The notes beneath the pieces were generated by a model, which saw only the letters and a list, made by a program, of their open reading frames with translations, was not told the DNA's origin and made no database searches. The translations under genes and the position numbers were made by a program. 64,000 nt of DNA, taken from assembly GCA_001510575.1 (NCBI GenBank), contig LNGK01000004.1, positions 3,470,667-3,534,666 on the forward strand. The letters run 5' to 3'. Numbering within the stretch: the stretch's first letter is position 1; each line of letters begins with the position of its first letter. This document shows positions 33,994 through 45,429 of the stretch, in pieces. Source of the stretch: Knoxdaviesia capensis. Taxonomy: Eukaryota; Ascomycota; Sordariomycetes; Microascales; Gondwanamycetaceae.

Positions 33994-34093
33994 GCTGCTC
34001 GAAAAGCGTGGCCCCCCTAAACCCCTTAACCCGAACTTAAATGTAATTTTACAAACAGAGACACCCTTCCCCCCCTGTTTGAGATGTGTGTAC

Positions 34094-34125
<32 letters not shown>

Positions 34126-34718
34126 GCCCGTTTAGAAAGTAAGCGAGGCGGAGACAGCGAGGAGTTCTGTTGTTGTTAATGTGTATTACTTGTTTCCCCC
34201 CCCCCTTCCCCCCCTTGCAATGGGTTGGTTCCCTGGAGAAGGAATCCGGGGGGGACGGAGTTGTGGCGTGTTGCTTTCCCCGTTCATACAGCTTGTATGA
34301 ACTTCTAGAACCTCCTGGAGTGAGGTGGCACTTCTGGACTATCTCAGGGCCGGAGCAGTGCTTTTTCTCCTTCTTTTTCTTTTTCTAGCTGCGATCTTCC
34401 CCGATTATAGCGAATCTCCTGTGCTGATAGTCGTGGGATTACGATGGGCACGAATAGAACATCTAGACGTTTTTTTGTCATTCTAAGATACGATACACCC
34501 ATTTGTATATAGAGAAACGATATCTATTGGATGCACTGCGTATACAATCCTAACGTTGTGGTTAACCTCCCATGTGGTTCTTCGCACGCCGAACTCCACC
34601 CAAAACAGTAAGAGAATCATCCAGAGAAGCCGGGATCCCAAACAAACCCCTCCCCCAAAATGAATACTCAAAATTCAGACAACCACAGCCAAAAAAAATA
34701 AAAAATTCAGAACCTCGT
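33994..34718. other. Convergent intergenic region with (AG)n tract
   Basis: The 0.7 kb between two converging stop codons includes an (AG)n run at 34094-34126 and C-runs near 34195-34215. It should hold both 3' UTRs. No gene was recognised. Confidence 0.6.
34094..34126. repeat. (GA)n microsatellite
   Basis: About 33 nt of GA dinucleotides with one C interruption, in the 3' flank of the acidic-protein gene. Confidence 0.85.
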
Positions 34719-37374
34719 TTACACCGCGGCAATATCCACAAGACAGCTGCGGAACGGATCGCGCAGCAAATCAACCACATGCTGAATCTCCCGCCGCGAC
34801 ACCCGGTTCAGCACCGGATCCCCGCCCTCCCACGCACTGGCCGCCTCCGCCGCCGCCGACGCACTATCACGGCTCAGGCGACGCTCAATCGGCGAGACGA
34901 GCCGGTTGACCGCGTGCTCCGCATCGACCACCTCCGCAAGAATATTCGTTCCGTGCCGAACCGGTGTATGGGGCAGCGTGGGCGACAGCGGAGTGTCGTC
35001 GAGCAGAGCCTGCCAGCTGGCAAGGTACACGCCCGGGCCATCAAGCCGCTGCACGGCGGGCAGACCACCGCTATCGCCGGAGCCAGGCGTGTCAAAGGGA
35101 CCGGCGCCTAGAGGCGTCGCTACAACCGCACTACCAGTTTCCAGGAACGAGTCCTGTATGGCGGCAAGGTACTCGGCGTACCGGTCAAGAATCGGAAGCA
35201 CACTGGCTCGGGAGCGGCTTGGGAGCGCGGAAAACACCACGTACAGGCGATCGTGGATGTTCCCATGCATAGAAGAAGATGAGGATAGCGACGAAGACGA
35301 TGTAGACGGCGTCGGCGGGCCGGAGACGTGGGGGCTTGTTTCTGTGGACCGGTGGTGGGGCTTCCGGAATTCGCGGAGTGCCGACTTGGCGTAGGCGAGA
35401 ACATCGCCACGCAGTTCTGGACACCGAGAGGCAACGTGGTGTAACCAGCGGTACACAGCGCCGCGGTGACGGCGGAGAAGTGCGATAAAATCGTCTACCG
35501 ACGGCTTGGCATGCGAAGAGTGTGGAGAAGCACTTCCGGTAGCAGGGCCACCGTGGGCTCCAGCGGTCTTGATGAAGTCGTCGATAAAATCCTGGGTAGC
35601 TTGGACGTGTTCAGACAGATCGATATGCGCATGCAGCTCGCGGATGATTGGGTCATAGGCGGCCACACCGTCACGAACTGCATCGGAGAGCAGATCAGGG
35701 GTCTGGCGGCACAGAACACCCACGATCTCGTCACGATCGCGAATTGACAGCAAAGCTGAGTAGTAGTCCGCGCAGAGTGTGTATTGGGCTTCGGTGAGCG
35801 GTGGAAGCGATGACGGGAGCTTCCCCTGGTCGATTGCGCTGGATATGATGGCATCCACCATAGAAGTAGGCTGGGAGACACTCCTCTGGCGGACAGTGTT
35901 GTGATATTCACGGGATTCGGTGTACAGGTAGTCTTTCAGACAGGCAAGATACTCCGGCGGAGGACCATTTTTGGTCTTTTCAATTTTGTCTGACTTTTTT
36001 CTGAAGTCGGAACTGTCCCAAGTCAGGACTCCCCAGATAATACTGTGTTTATTTCCTGTTAGTTTCGGCCCTCAATATGTGGCATGTTGGAAGAACGTAC
36101 CGTTGAAGAAGATTCATCCCCTCGTCCTGGATTTGCGTCAATCCAACCCAGTTGGACAGCGACGTGAAGCTAAGCTTAGCCAGAAGAAGCCTGGTCATCG
36201 CGTTCATCATGGTAGCAGCATTTCCAAGGCGCAAGATTTGCCGGATCATGCCGTACGGAACGAGGCGGTGTGCAGTTTCGATCAGTTGGAGAAGATACGG
36301 CCCTTCAGGAGAGCCAACAAAGATTTGGTGAACAAAGCTTGCGAGACTAGATTGAACGATGTTGCATTAGCATCCCGGGATATAGAGTCGGGGCAAGGGA
36401 AAGACTTACTGCATGATCGCAAAGTCGGCAGCACCCTTGACGGTAGCTGAGTGACTCTCCAGGTCATCGGTGTTCTGAAGCCATTCACACAAGTCATTAA
36501 ATAGATCCTCGTAGACAAGGCCATGGACAAGGCCCTCCCAGTCATGATGGCCCATGCCAGCCTCGTCGTCGGCAGAAGCCTCTGCGTCTGTCGTGTGGCC
36601 TTCAGTGCCGCTGATAGTAACAGTTGGCACAGGGCCCAAATGCTCGCCACGCACACCCTGCTTGCGTTCTGGGAGCCCTTCCAGGTAACCGCGAGAAAAG
36701 GCTTCAATAACAGCCGCCGCAGCAGTTGACAGCGTCTTTCGGGTTCCAATGGATCCTTTATCGTAGCTTTCCGACATTTCTGCCGCCGCAAGCCTCGACA
36801 GCAACCCCTTTGCCCGCACCGACCAGAATCCAAGTGGAAGAGCCTTGACTCCTGGGATAGGCAAGACGAAGCGGGTGAGAAGAAGCTGCAGCAATGGTGC
36901 AGCTGGCTTTTGTGGCACTGGAGACGGGGGAGCCGGGTTCTCTGGAGATTCTATCTGGGCGGCTGCTTGTACCAGATTGGGAAGCGACGTTGCCGAAGAC
37001 GGAGACGAGAGGTCCGACACCGGCTCGCTGCGTGAAGCCGGGGACTCGGAAGGAAGCTGCTTCCGCCGCCGGTGTTTCCGGCGCTTCCAAAGCATGCTGG
37101 GGTGAAATTCGGGGGCGTCGCCATGGCCGGGTGCCGGGGAGTCCGTCCGACTCGGCGGTACGGACTCTTTGCTGCTGGTGTGTTGCTCGTGGTCTGGACC
37201 GCCACCGCTGAACGGGAATCCAAAGGTCTGCACGGTGTCTGGTAGCTTGAAGCTCTCGATCTCGGCGTAGGTCTCGTGGTGGGTGAGAATGTGCAGTAGG
37301 GCGTGCGACTGGGCCGGCGTTATGGGAACATCCAGCGTCAGACGCGCCGGCTCGGGTGGGAATTCTGATGTCAT
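34719..37374 (-). CDS. PXB/DUF3818-type protein lacking a PX domain
   Basis: Three exons, 37374-36410, 36346-36101 and 36042-34719, encode 844 aa. The introns are only 63 and 58 nt (GTAAGT..TAG, GTACGT..CAG), and splicing gives continuous AIMHLASFVHQIF and NLLQRIIWGVLTW. The N terminus (ITPAQSHALLHILTHHETYAEIESFKLPDTVQTFGFPF region, 14-51) fits the PX-associated PXB pattern. The middle, from FVLPIPGVKALPLGFW to VPYGMIRQILRLGNAATMMNAMTRLLLA, fits the DUF3818 region of budding yeast YPR097W-type lipid-binding proteins. Here a PX domain would be expected between the two parts; instead there is a disordered Ser/Pro/basic linker (WKRRKHRRRKQLPSE). The C-terminal part is helical with low-complexity Ser runs. 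A role at membranes or lipids is inferred from relatives only. A TCTCTGTG repeat lies directly upstream of the start. Confidence 0.68.
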
Positions 37375-37410
37375 TGTCACAGGCCAACTCAGGCGATGTG
37401 CGCGTGGTCT

Positions 37411-37440
37411 CTCTCTGTGTCTCTCTGTGTCTCTCTGTGT
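37411..37440. repeat. Three tandem copies of a 10-mer CTCTCTGTGT
   Basis: Three exact copies, 37-66 bp upstream of the PXB-type start codon, probably in its 5' UTR. Confidence 0.9.
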
Positions 37441-38367
37441 CTCTCTTTCTCTCACGTCCGCACTTCTGGCCTCACGGCGAACTCAACATGAATGCCAGAA
37501 AGAGGTCTCCAACACGTGTTTGCCACCCCCAAAATGGAGAAAAGAGCCGCCAGCTGAAGGGAACCCGATGAGAGGCCGCCTCGCTAAAGCTTCATTCTTG
37601 CAAATCTGCTCGGAATTTTTCCCCGTTCAGGGCTGCCCAGGCCGTAAACCAAGGTTCAGTATGTATTTGTTGCTCCGTGCGCTTTTGCAATCCGGACAGG
37701 GCTGGTCTAGTATGTATCCAGTTTGTCTTTTTTTTTGGCAGGGGAGCAGAGGAGAAAACCAGGTAAAAACAGCCCGCGCGACAAGCTCTGGGGACAGCTC
37801 TGCTCTGCCAACCGATCAGGAGACCTCCAAACGAAGCGAGTTTTGGAAGTGGGCAGACGTTGATCCTTATTGCACTAGGAAGATGTGTCGATGATGGAAG
37901 CGGAAATAGCGAAACGAAACGAAAGGACAGAAAATGAAGTTACACAATTCACGGAACCTCTACTGAAAAGAAATTATCAAGAGGAAGAAAAAAATGATGC
38001 TCTTGCTGTGATCGGGGAAAGAATCAAAAGGACCGGCCGTTCCATTTTAATTTTTGGCTCTTTCCATCTTGGGCTTTGGCATCTGATATGGATTTGGAAG
38101 GAACGGAGACGGTCGTCGTGTGCTCTCCGTAATTGTGACCTAACCCCACTAAAAGTCCATGTTGCCCCCGTTTTAGCGGTATCAGCGTCTGTTTGGGCCT
38201 GCACATTGTGATGGTTTAGGCGGGCCGGCTGCTGATAGTTCCCCGAATGCCGCTAACCCCCCTCACTAATCCATCAGTTACAGCCTTTGTACCTGATGTG
38301 ATGTCCAGAACGAACTCCGCCACATTTAGTCATGTATCGCCGACAATGATGCCATAGCCTGGAGCTT

Positions 38368-38380
38368 AACCCTAACCCTT
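38368..38380 (-). repeat. Interstitial telomere-type repeat
   Basis: AACCCTAACCCTT on the plus strand: two tandem units in reverse orientation, upstream of the PXB-type gene. Confidence 0.85.
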
Positions 38381-38699
38381 GCTTGAGCTGCGCATATCTT
38401 GAAGATACAAACGGCAACTCTACATAGTTGAATGGCACGCTAGCTATAGTTCCATGGGAATTAGGCAGATCGCACAATTTCCAGAACACACTCAGATTGC
38501 ATATGAACACGGCTGTAGGGGGGCAGACTGTCAAGAGATTGCGTTGACTGGTACAAGCATCGGAACAACGTCCCGCGCATGGTGGATTTGGATTTGAGAA
38601 TCGAGAAGCTAATGGAGACAGTGAGCAAAGAAGACACAGCTAGCAAAACCAGCGAGATAGTGACAACTCTAAGGGGCCAAGGGCCGGCCCCCCAAAAGT

Positions 38700-41208
38700 C
38701 TAATGGCTCTGTCCATTAACAAGAGCCGGCGGCCGCTCCGGCCCAAACGGTCGTGGAACCTGTGATCGCTCCGACAGCGGCTGCACGTCTTCTTCCGTGT
38801 CGTCGGCTTCATCATCCTCTCCGTCTGCACCGTCGCTGAGTCCTTCGTCAACGATGACTCCCTCGTCCCCGTCGTCGTCCCCGTCGTCGTCCCCGTCCGA
38901 GAACTCGTCGCTGGGCCCTGCTGGGGTACTGTCCCGCTTGCCCTCGGACGCAACCGCCACTGCTGCCGCCATCGCCGCAGAACTGCCTGACTCGTTCAGC
39001 GCCGCCGACACCGCTGCGGGAACCTTGCGGCCCTGCACCTGCATGTCGCGGATAATACTCATCAGCTTCGTCGAGGTTCGTTCTGAACCTTCGGCCTTCT
39101 TCTTCCAGTCCTCACGCTCTTCAGCCATTCGGATGATGTTGGAATTCATAGCCTCGCACTTTCGACGGAACATCTCGTTTTCCTTCTCAAGCCGCTTCGT
39201 CTTTTTCGACATGTCCTCCATTTCTTTGCGAAACGAAAGGAATAGGTCGTTGCTGTTGTTGAGCGTGTCCTCCACCTATATTCATCAAACCGGCGTTGCC
39301 CGACATCCGATGGTTAGCTTTCGACTTTGTGATCATGTTGACGGCGATAATGTTTGACTGCTTGGTTTTGAGAAGAAGGGAGCCTGGTGTGCTTAGATGA
39401 CCCTGCTGTACTTATGCTGGGTCTTGGTTGGATCTCAGGATGGATGTGCAGCAAACTTGCGAGCAGCGGTTGGAGAGAACGAAATGTTGGAGTGGTTGTT
39501 TGGAGAGAATTAATCTTGTGGCGTGTATTTATTGAATACTAATTCAGGGTGACGTAATAGGAATACTTGATAGCAAGGGGACAGAAAACTCAACGACTCT
39601 CTATGTCCAGAGCGGAATTATCTGTGTGAAAAAGGGGGTGGAAAAGGGGAAGAGGGGGGGGGGGATGAAAATCCAAACTGGAGATTCAACTTGGGGAAAA
39701 AGGTCTTGCCACTGGGACCGGTGCATTGTGAAAGCAAAGTCTTATACGAAGATAAGACAGCAAGGAGACTTGGAGTCTGGAGTTTGGAAATGTTCACTTC
39801 TCTCCAGCCTGAGGGGTCTGCTCAGAGGGGGGCGCAGACTCGGGCGCCGCGGGAGCAGACTCGGGCTCATCCGACTCGAAGTGGAACTCCACGGGGATGA
39901 CCTTGACATCCTCGGGATTGATCTGGAGGTCATCAATGGGAATACCCACCTGCCGGAACTTGTCAACATAGACACTCAGCTGAGCCCGGAGCTCGGCCTC
40001 GGTCTTGTTGAAGCTTTGCACTTGGGCCTGCAGGGAGGTCACTTTGGACGCTTCGCTTTCGGCAACACGCTTCTCATGTTCACAGCGCGCGAGATTGTAG
40101 AGAACCTCAAGCTCCTTCGTCCGGAGGAGGGACTGGAACTGAATCTCGCGAATCTCGTACTGGTCGATCATCGTCTTGTACCGAATGCTGAACCTGGATG
40201 GGTTGAAAAGAAGTAATTAGTTAGAAACACAAGCCCCACGAAGAACCTGGCGATATCCTAAGTTGCCGAAGGGTGGGCTGGTGAGCGGAGAGTGGCTTAC
40301 ATTTCTTCAACATGTTGATCGACCACGAGAGGGCGAGGAGCGGACGCTTCCTCCTGATATCCTTCGAGCTTCTCCAGGACAGCATCGAACTTCTGATCCC
40401 AGGCCTTGCGCTCGCGCGTAAGAGTGTCCTGGAGAGTCTTGTTCTCATTCTGAACGGGTTGTGGCAAAGAGAAGCGGTTAGCAAACGAGCAATCCTGCGC
40501 TTGATTTTCTGCGGAAGTCTGAATTGGCGCATACCTTCAGCTTATTATTGTCCTTCTGGAGCTCCCGGCAGAGTTTCTCCAGCTTCTCCTTCAGCTGGAC
40601 GGTCTTGTTCAGTTCGGCGGTCTTGCCGTCCTTGTCCTTCTGAAGACCGTCGCCGCGCTTCTTGTTTTTCTGGTTCTCACGCTCCAGACGGCGCATCTCA
40701 GCAAGCAGTTCGCTAGATCGCTTCTGGAGATGTTCGATCTTCTGGACATCGTCCATTTTAGCGATCTGCTGCATGAGATCGCGATTGGCGCGCTTCACCT
40801 CTCGCTCTGTGGCGGTAAGAGACGGGTCAGAAAGGAAGAAACATTGATCGACATAACAAACCACATTCAGAATCATGATCCACGAAAGGACCAGCATAGT
40901 GGTCGAGTAAATCATGATTGCGGTAGGGCGTTTTCGCAGTTGGGGGGTGAGGAAAGGGTATGGGAAGAGGAAGAAAAAAAGAGGTTGTGAAGTTATGGAA
41001 GAAGAAAAGAAGACAGGAGGAAGAAAAATGATTCCTTACCAATTTCTAGCTCTTGATCTTTTTCACTTGCAGCATCACGCTCAAGTTGGGAGATCTTTGC
41101 CTTGAGAAGACGAGAAGCTTCATTCGAGTCAAACGCCTTCTTATGCTTGGACTTCCCATTAGGGGCTGGGTGAGCACCACTGCCATGGTCGTGGCCGTTT
41201 GACATCAT
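38700..41208 (-). CDS. Taxilin-family coiled-coil protein
   Basis: Five exons, 41208-41040, 40806-40535, 40449-40301, 40193-39950 and 39275-38700, encode 469 aa. All junctions are GT-AG and restore the taxilin coiled coil: EREVKRANRDLMQQIAKMDD, LKEKLEKLCRELQKDNNKLK, FSIRYKTMIDQYEIRE, QLSVYVDKFRQ then VEDTLNNSNDLFLSFRKEME and KKTKRLEKENEMFRRK. The N-terminal 25 residues and the last 110 are disordered; the tail is very acidic (DEFSDGDDDGDDDGDEG). Animal taxilins bind syntaxins and the nascent-polypeptide complex; the fungal role is unsettled. The last intron (39276-39949) is 674 nt, against 85-233 nt for the others, and the frame of exon 4 continues into it for 51 coding-like codons to a TGA at 39794-39796. 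A second isoform of 329 aa is therefore possible. The start is the first of two adjacent ATGs. Confidence 0.9.
39276..39949 (-). other. Long last intron of taxilin with in-frame alternative C terminus
   Basis: The donor reads CAG|GTGGGT and the acceptor ATATAG. From the donor the frame stays open for 51 codons (VGIPIDDLQINPEDVKVIPV, then a Glu/Pro/Ala/Ser-rich tail ending QTPQAGEK) and stops at 39794-39796. Third-position GC bias is like that of exons. The rest of the intron has G/C homopolymers and AT-rich DNA with an AATAAATA on the sense strand near 39530, as a 3' UTR or internal promoter might. Confidence 0.6.
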
Positions 41209-42276
41209 GATTTGGAGCAGGCAGAAATAGAGAGGCCTGTGTGGGCAAAGAGAGGGACAAACGAAGATGCCAGTTTGCTGGTTTCGGGTAGCCGCAGTAG
41301 GGAATCGAGATAGAAGAGGGCTGACGTTGAGTTCGTTTGTTAGGAAGTAATCAGTCGAAAAAGAAACAACTCCAGGCAGGGCTTAAATGCCTAGGAGTTT
41401 AAGTGATTGTCGTCTTAGTCGGTCCCGTATCGCAAGAGAGAAGTTGGCCTGCTTGGCTACTTAACGGTCGTCGCAAATACTAGACTGGATGGTGCAAACA
41501 AGAAGGGGTTAGCTGGAAATGTACTAAGGAGAAAGAAACGTAGACAGATAATGGATTTAGTGCAGGAAAAGGGCATATAATCGTAGGAGACCGTGGGAAT
41601 GGAGTGTAATAGGTCAAGAGGCCAGACGATAAAAATCTTATCCAAAGCACATGCTCACCAAGAAGACAATGACCGTGGGGAAGAATGCGGGAAAAGAAGG
41701 TGGGGGTAGATACCTGAAAGCGTACGAGAAAGAGGATATAGAGGAAGTATGTTAGAAGAGGAAACGGTAGATTTTGGTGGAGGGTGAAAGGTTGAATGAT
41801 GATGTTTAGAGTCGGGAAATTCCCATCGTCAATTATTTGGACTTGGATTATTTGGATCGTTGGTTTGGCGGGCTGTCTCTGGTGTCTTGGGTGAGAAACA
41901 TGTACCACCACATACAAAACACGTGAACAGGTACAAACTCTTGAGATGCAAGATAAATCTGGATGACTAAGTTTTTTTTTTCGCGTCGAATCTGGGCCTT
42001 GATTGGCCAGCCTTGCTTATCCAGGTACCCTTGAAATTCCGTGATATCAGCCTCACCTGTGGCGTCTCTTGGGAAAAAATTACTTGCACGAGTGTGAGCT
42101 CACTTACCATCCTGAGGCAACTCTGCAGCTCTGCACGTCACATTTTTTCTGTTTGCCCATCTCTCTCTCTGTGGGGGGTCAAACATTCCACGCATACCAT
42201 TAGATCCTCCCCTTCTCATTTTCTTCTCCATTTCCATGCTTTCCTCCATCATCATCAACCACATATAACCTCCACC
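41209..42276. other. Divergent intergenic region, taxilin / CYM1
   Basis: The 1.07 kb holds the promoters of both genes. No element with a clear match was seen beyond a CT-rich stretch (about 42205-42270) directly before the CYM1 start. Open frames here show no coding character. Confidence 0.55.
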
Positions 42277-45200
42277 ATGCTTCGTCAAGCGGTCTCCCGA
42301 ACCGGCGGCGCAAGTAAGCGCGGCCTGGCCACCGTTGTCCAGGGCCCGCAAGTTGGCGAGAAGCTGCACGGCTTCACTGTCATGCGCTCAAAACATGTTC
42401 CCGAACTAGAATTGACGGCACTGCAGCTACAACACGACCAGACCGGCGCCGACTACCTTCATATTGCGCGCGATGACAGCAACAACGTGTTCTCCGTCGG
42501 CTTCAAGACCAACCCGCCCGATGACACCGGCGTCCCTCACATTCTGGAGCACACGACGCTATGCGGAAGTGATAAGTAAGAGGCACCTCTGCGCTCCGCA
42601 CTATTTGTGATGCGACTGGTATCCCGTACTAACAGTATGTGTTTGCCTGACAGATATCCCATCCGCGACCCCTTCTTCAAGATGCTCCCGCGCACGCTCT
42701 CGAACTTTATGAACGCGTTCACGGCGTCCGATCACACCTACTACCCCTTTGCGACGACAAACGCTCAGGACTTCAAGAACCTCATGTCTGTGTACATGGA
42801 CTCGACCTTCCACCCCCTTCTGAAGGAATCCGACTTCACCCAGGAGGGCTGGCGCATCGGACCCGAGAACCCGCAGGCGCCCGAAGGGTCGGACGGCAGC
42901 AAGCTAGTGTTCAAGGGTGTCGTCTACAACGAAATGAAGGGACAGATGTCCGATGCTGGATATCTGTACTATATTCGGTTCCAGGACCACATCTTTCCCG
43001 CTATCAACAACTCTGGAGGCGATCCCCAGGTCATCCCCGAGTTGACCTACGACCAGCTGCGGCAATTCCATGCTCGCAACTACCACCCCAGCAACGCAAA
43101 GTTCTTCACGTACGGAAACATGCCCCTGACCGATCACTTGCAGGAGATCAGCTCGAGACTAGACAACTTCACCAAGTCGGAGCCGGATACTCGACACCTC
43201 CGCCCCATCGATCTCTCGTCGGGTCCCCAGACTGTGGTCATGCCTGGCCCTGTCGACCCCCTGGTCCCTGCAGAGAAACAGTTCAAAACGTCCGTGTCTT
43301 GGATAATGGGTGATACCAGCAACGTTGTCGAATCTTTCTCGCTCGCCCTGCTGTCCACCCTGCTGATGGATGGATACGGCTCCCCACTGTATCGCGGCCT
43401 CATTGAGACTGGCCTCGGCGTTGACTGGTCCCCCAATTCCGGCTACGATAGCTCCGCCGTCCAGGGCGTGTTCTCTGTTGGCCTGACCGGAGTCCAGGAG
43501 GAGGATGTTCCCAAGCTGAAGGCCAAGATCCAGGAGATCTTCAAAGAGGTGAAGAGCAAGGGCTTCGACAAGACCAAAATCGATGGAGCCATCCACCAGT
43601 TGGAACTTGCGCTGAAGCACAAGACAGCGAACTTTGGTCTGTCTCTGCTGCACCGGCTGAAGCCTAAGTGGTTTACTGGTGTGGACCCCTTCAACTCGCT
43701 GGCGTGGAATGACACCATCCAGTCTTTCCAGGCTGAGCTTGCCAAGGGCCCTTATCTCGAGGGTCTGCTTGACAAGTACCTCTGCAACGACCACACCCTG
43801 ACGTTCACTATGACGCCCTCTGCCGAGTATGGCGATCAGCTGGCCAAGGCCGAGCAAGAAAAGTTGGCAGCAAAGATCGCAGACGCCACGAAGGAAATTG
43901 GCACGCCCGAGGCTGCATATGAGTACTTCAAGAAGCGCGAGCTCGATCTCCTGGCGGAGCAGGGAAAGTCCAACACCGAAGACCTGGCCTGTCTACCTAC
44001 GGTCCATGTTGCCGACATTCCCAGAGAAAAGGAGTATGCTTCGGTCTACGACGAGGATGTTGATGGCATCAACATCCAATGGCGGGAGGCGGCGACCAAT
44101 GGAATCACCTATTTCCGCGCCATCTGCAACATGGACAACATCCCTGACGATCTGCGGCCCCTCATTCCTCTTTTCTCTGACTGCATCATGCGCCTGGGCA
44201 CTAAGGATCTCTCGACTGAGCAGCTGGAGGACCTGATCAAGCTGAAGACTGGTGGAGTGTCTGTCAGCTACCACTCCACGCCTTCTCCCTTTGATTTCCA
44301 CCAGGCGAGCGAGGGAATCATCCTCACCGGCATGGCGCTTGACCGGAACATGCCCGATGTGTTCGATATCCTCACCAAGGTTGTCCGGGATGCCAACTTT
44401 GACCGCTGGGACGCGCCTAAGATCATCGGACAGCTGCTTCACGCTTCTGCTGATGGAATCGTCAACGACATTGCGTCTTCCGGCCACAACTTTGCCCGCG
44501 GCTATGCTGAGGCGGGATTGACCCGCAACGCGGCTCTCCGGCAAAGCGTGGGAGGCCTCAGCCAGGTTGGCCTGATAACCTCGCTGGCCCGCACAGTCCG
44601 GCCGGACTGGCGCAGCTCACGAGATCTAATCGGCAAGCTGAAGAGAATCCGCGACCTCATCCTCACCGGAGGCAAGATGCGCGCTGCCATTACGTGCGAT
44701 GCCGAAACCGTGGCTGGCAACCGTGGCTTGTTCTCGCAGTTTGTGTCTGGTCTTGGCGCCGGGTTCGGTCGGCAAACCCTTGCCGGCGCCGGTACCACCG
44801 GACTGGGTCTCTCGACGGGCCTCAAAACTTTCTTCCCCCTGCCCTACCAGGTCTACTACGGAGGCCTCTCGCTGCCTGCCGTCTCCTACGTGCACCCCGA
44901 CGGCGCGCCGCTGCAGATTCTCGCGCAGATGCTGACTCATAAGCATTTGCACCACGAGATTCGCGAGAAGGGCGGAGCCTATGGTGGCGGAGCCTACTTC
45001 CGCGCGCTGGACGGCCTGTTCGGGTTCTACTCGTACCGCGACCCCAACCCGACCAACACTCTCTCGATCATGGCTGGTGCCGGCCAGTGGGCGGTTGACA
45101 AGGAGTGGACGGCACGTGACATTGAAGAGGCCAAGATCTCGGTGTTCCAGGGGGTCGATGCTCCGCGGGCTGTCAACGAGGGGGGCATGGCGCGGTTCGT

Positions 45201-45429
45201 GTCTGGCATCACGGAGGAGATGCAGCAAGCCCGCCGCCTGCAACTGCTTGACGTCACCGTCGACCAGGTGCGCGACGTTGCCAAGAAGTACGTTGTTGAT
45301 GGCATTGCCAACAATGTGGGCGGCACTGCTTTTCTGGGTGCGCAGCAGCCTTGGGTTGACCAGTCATGGACTATCCGGGACATGAGCGGCCTCGCAGGCG
45401 CGGAAGCAGAAGAAGACGTTGATGCTTGA
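42277..45429 (+). CDS. CYM1: Mitochondrial presequence protease, M16C (Cym1/PreP)
   Basis: Two exons, 42277-42575 and 42654-45429, encode 1024 aa, the normal size. The intron (78 nt) starts GTAAGA and ends CAG. The inverted zinc motif HxxEH is H88-ILE-H92 in GVPHILEHTTLCGSDK, and the distal zinc ligand is E193 in VVYNEMKGQMSD. Residues 1-25 (MLRQAVSRTGGASKRGLA) are basic and lack acids, as a matrix targeting sequence. The C-terminal half has the second M16 pair, with LHHEIREKGGAYGGGAYF and YRDPNPTNTLSI as the substrate-binding R/Y region. The enzyme degrades cleaved targeting peptides and other short unfolded peptides in the matrix. The upstream open frame lacks an ATG of protein character; the ATG at 42277 fits the presequence. 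Confidence 0.95.

Larger units (their letters stand above)
37375..38699. other. Intergenic region, PXB-type gene promoter and taxilin 3' side
   Basis: Both neighbours are on the minus strand. The left part is the promoter and leader of the PXB-type gene. A telomere-type AACCCTAACCCTT lies at 38368-38380, about 1 kb upstream of that start. The right end holds the taxilin 3' UTR. No gene was recognised. Confidence 0.55.
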
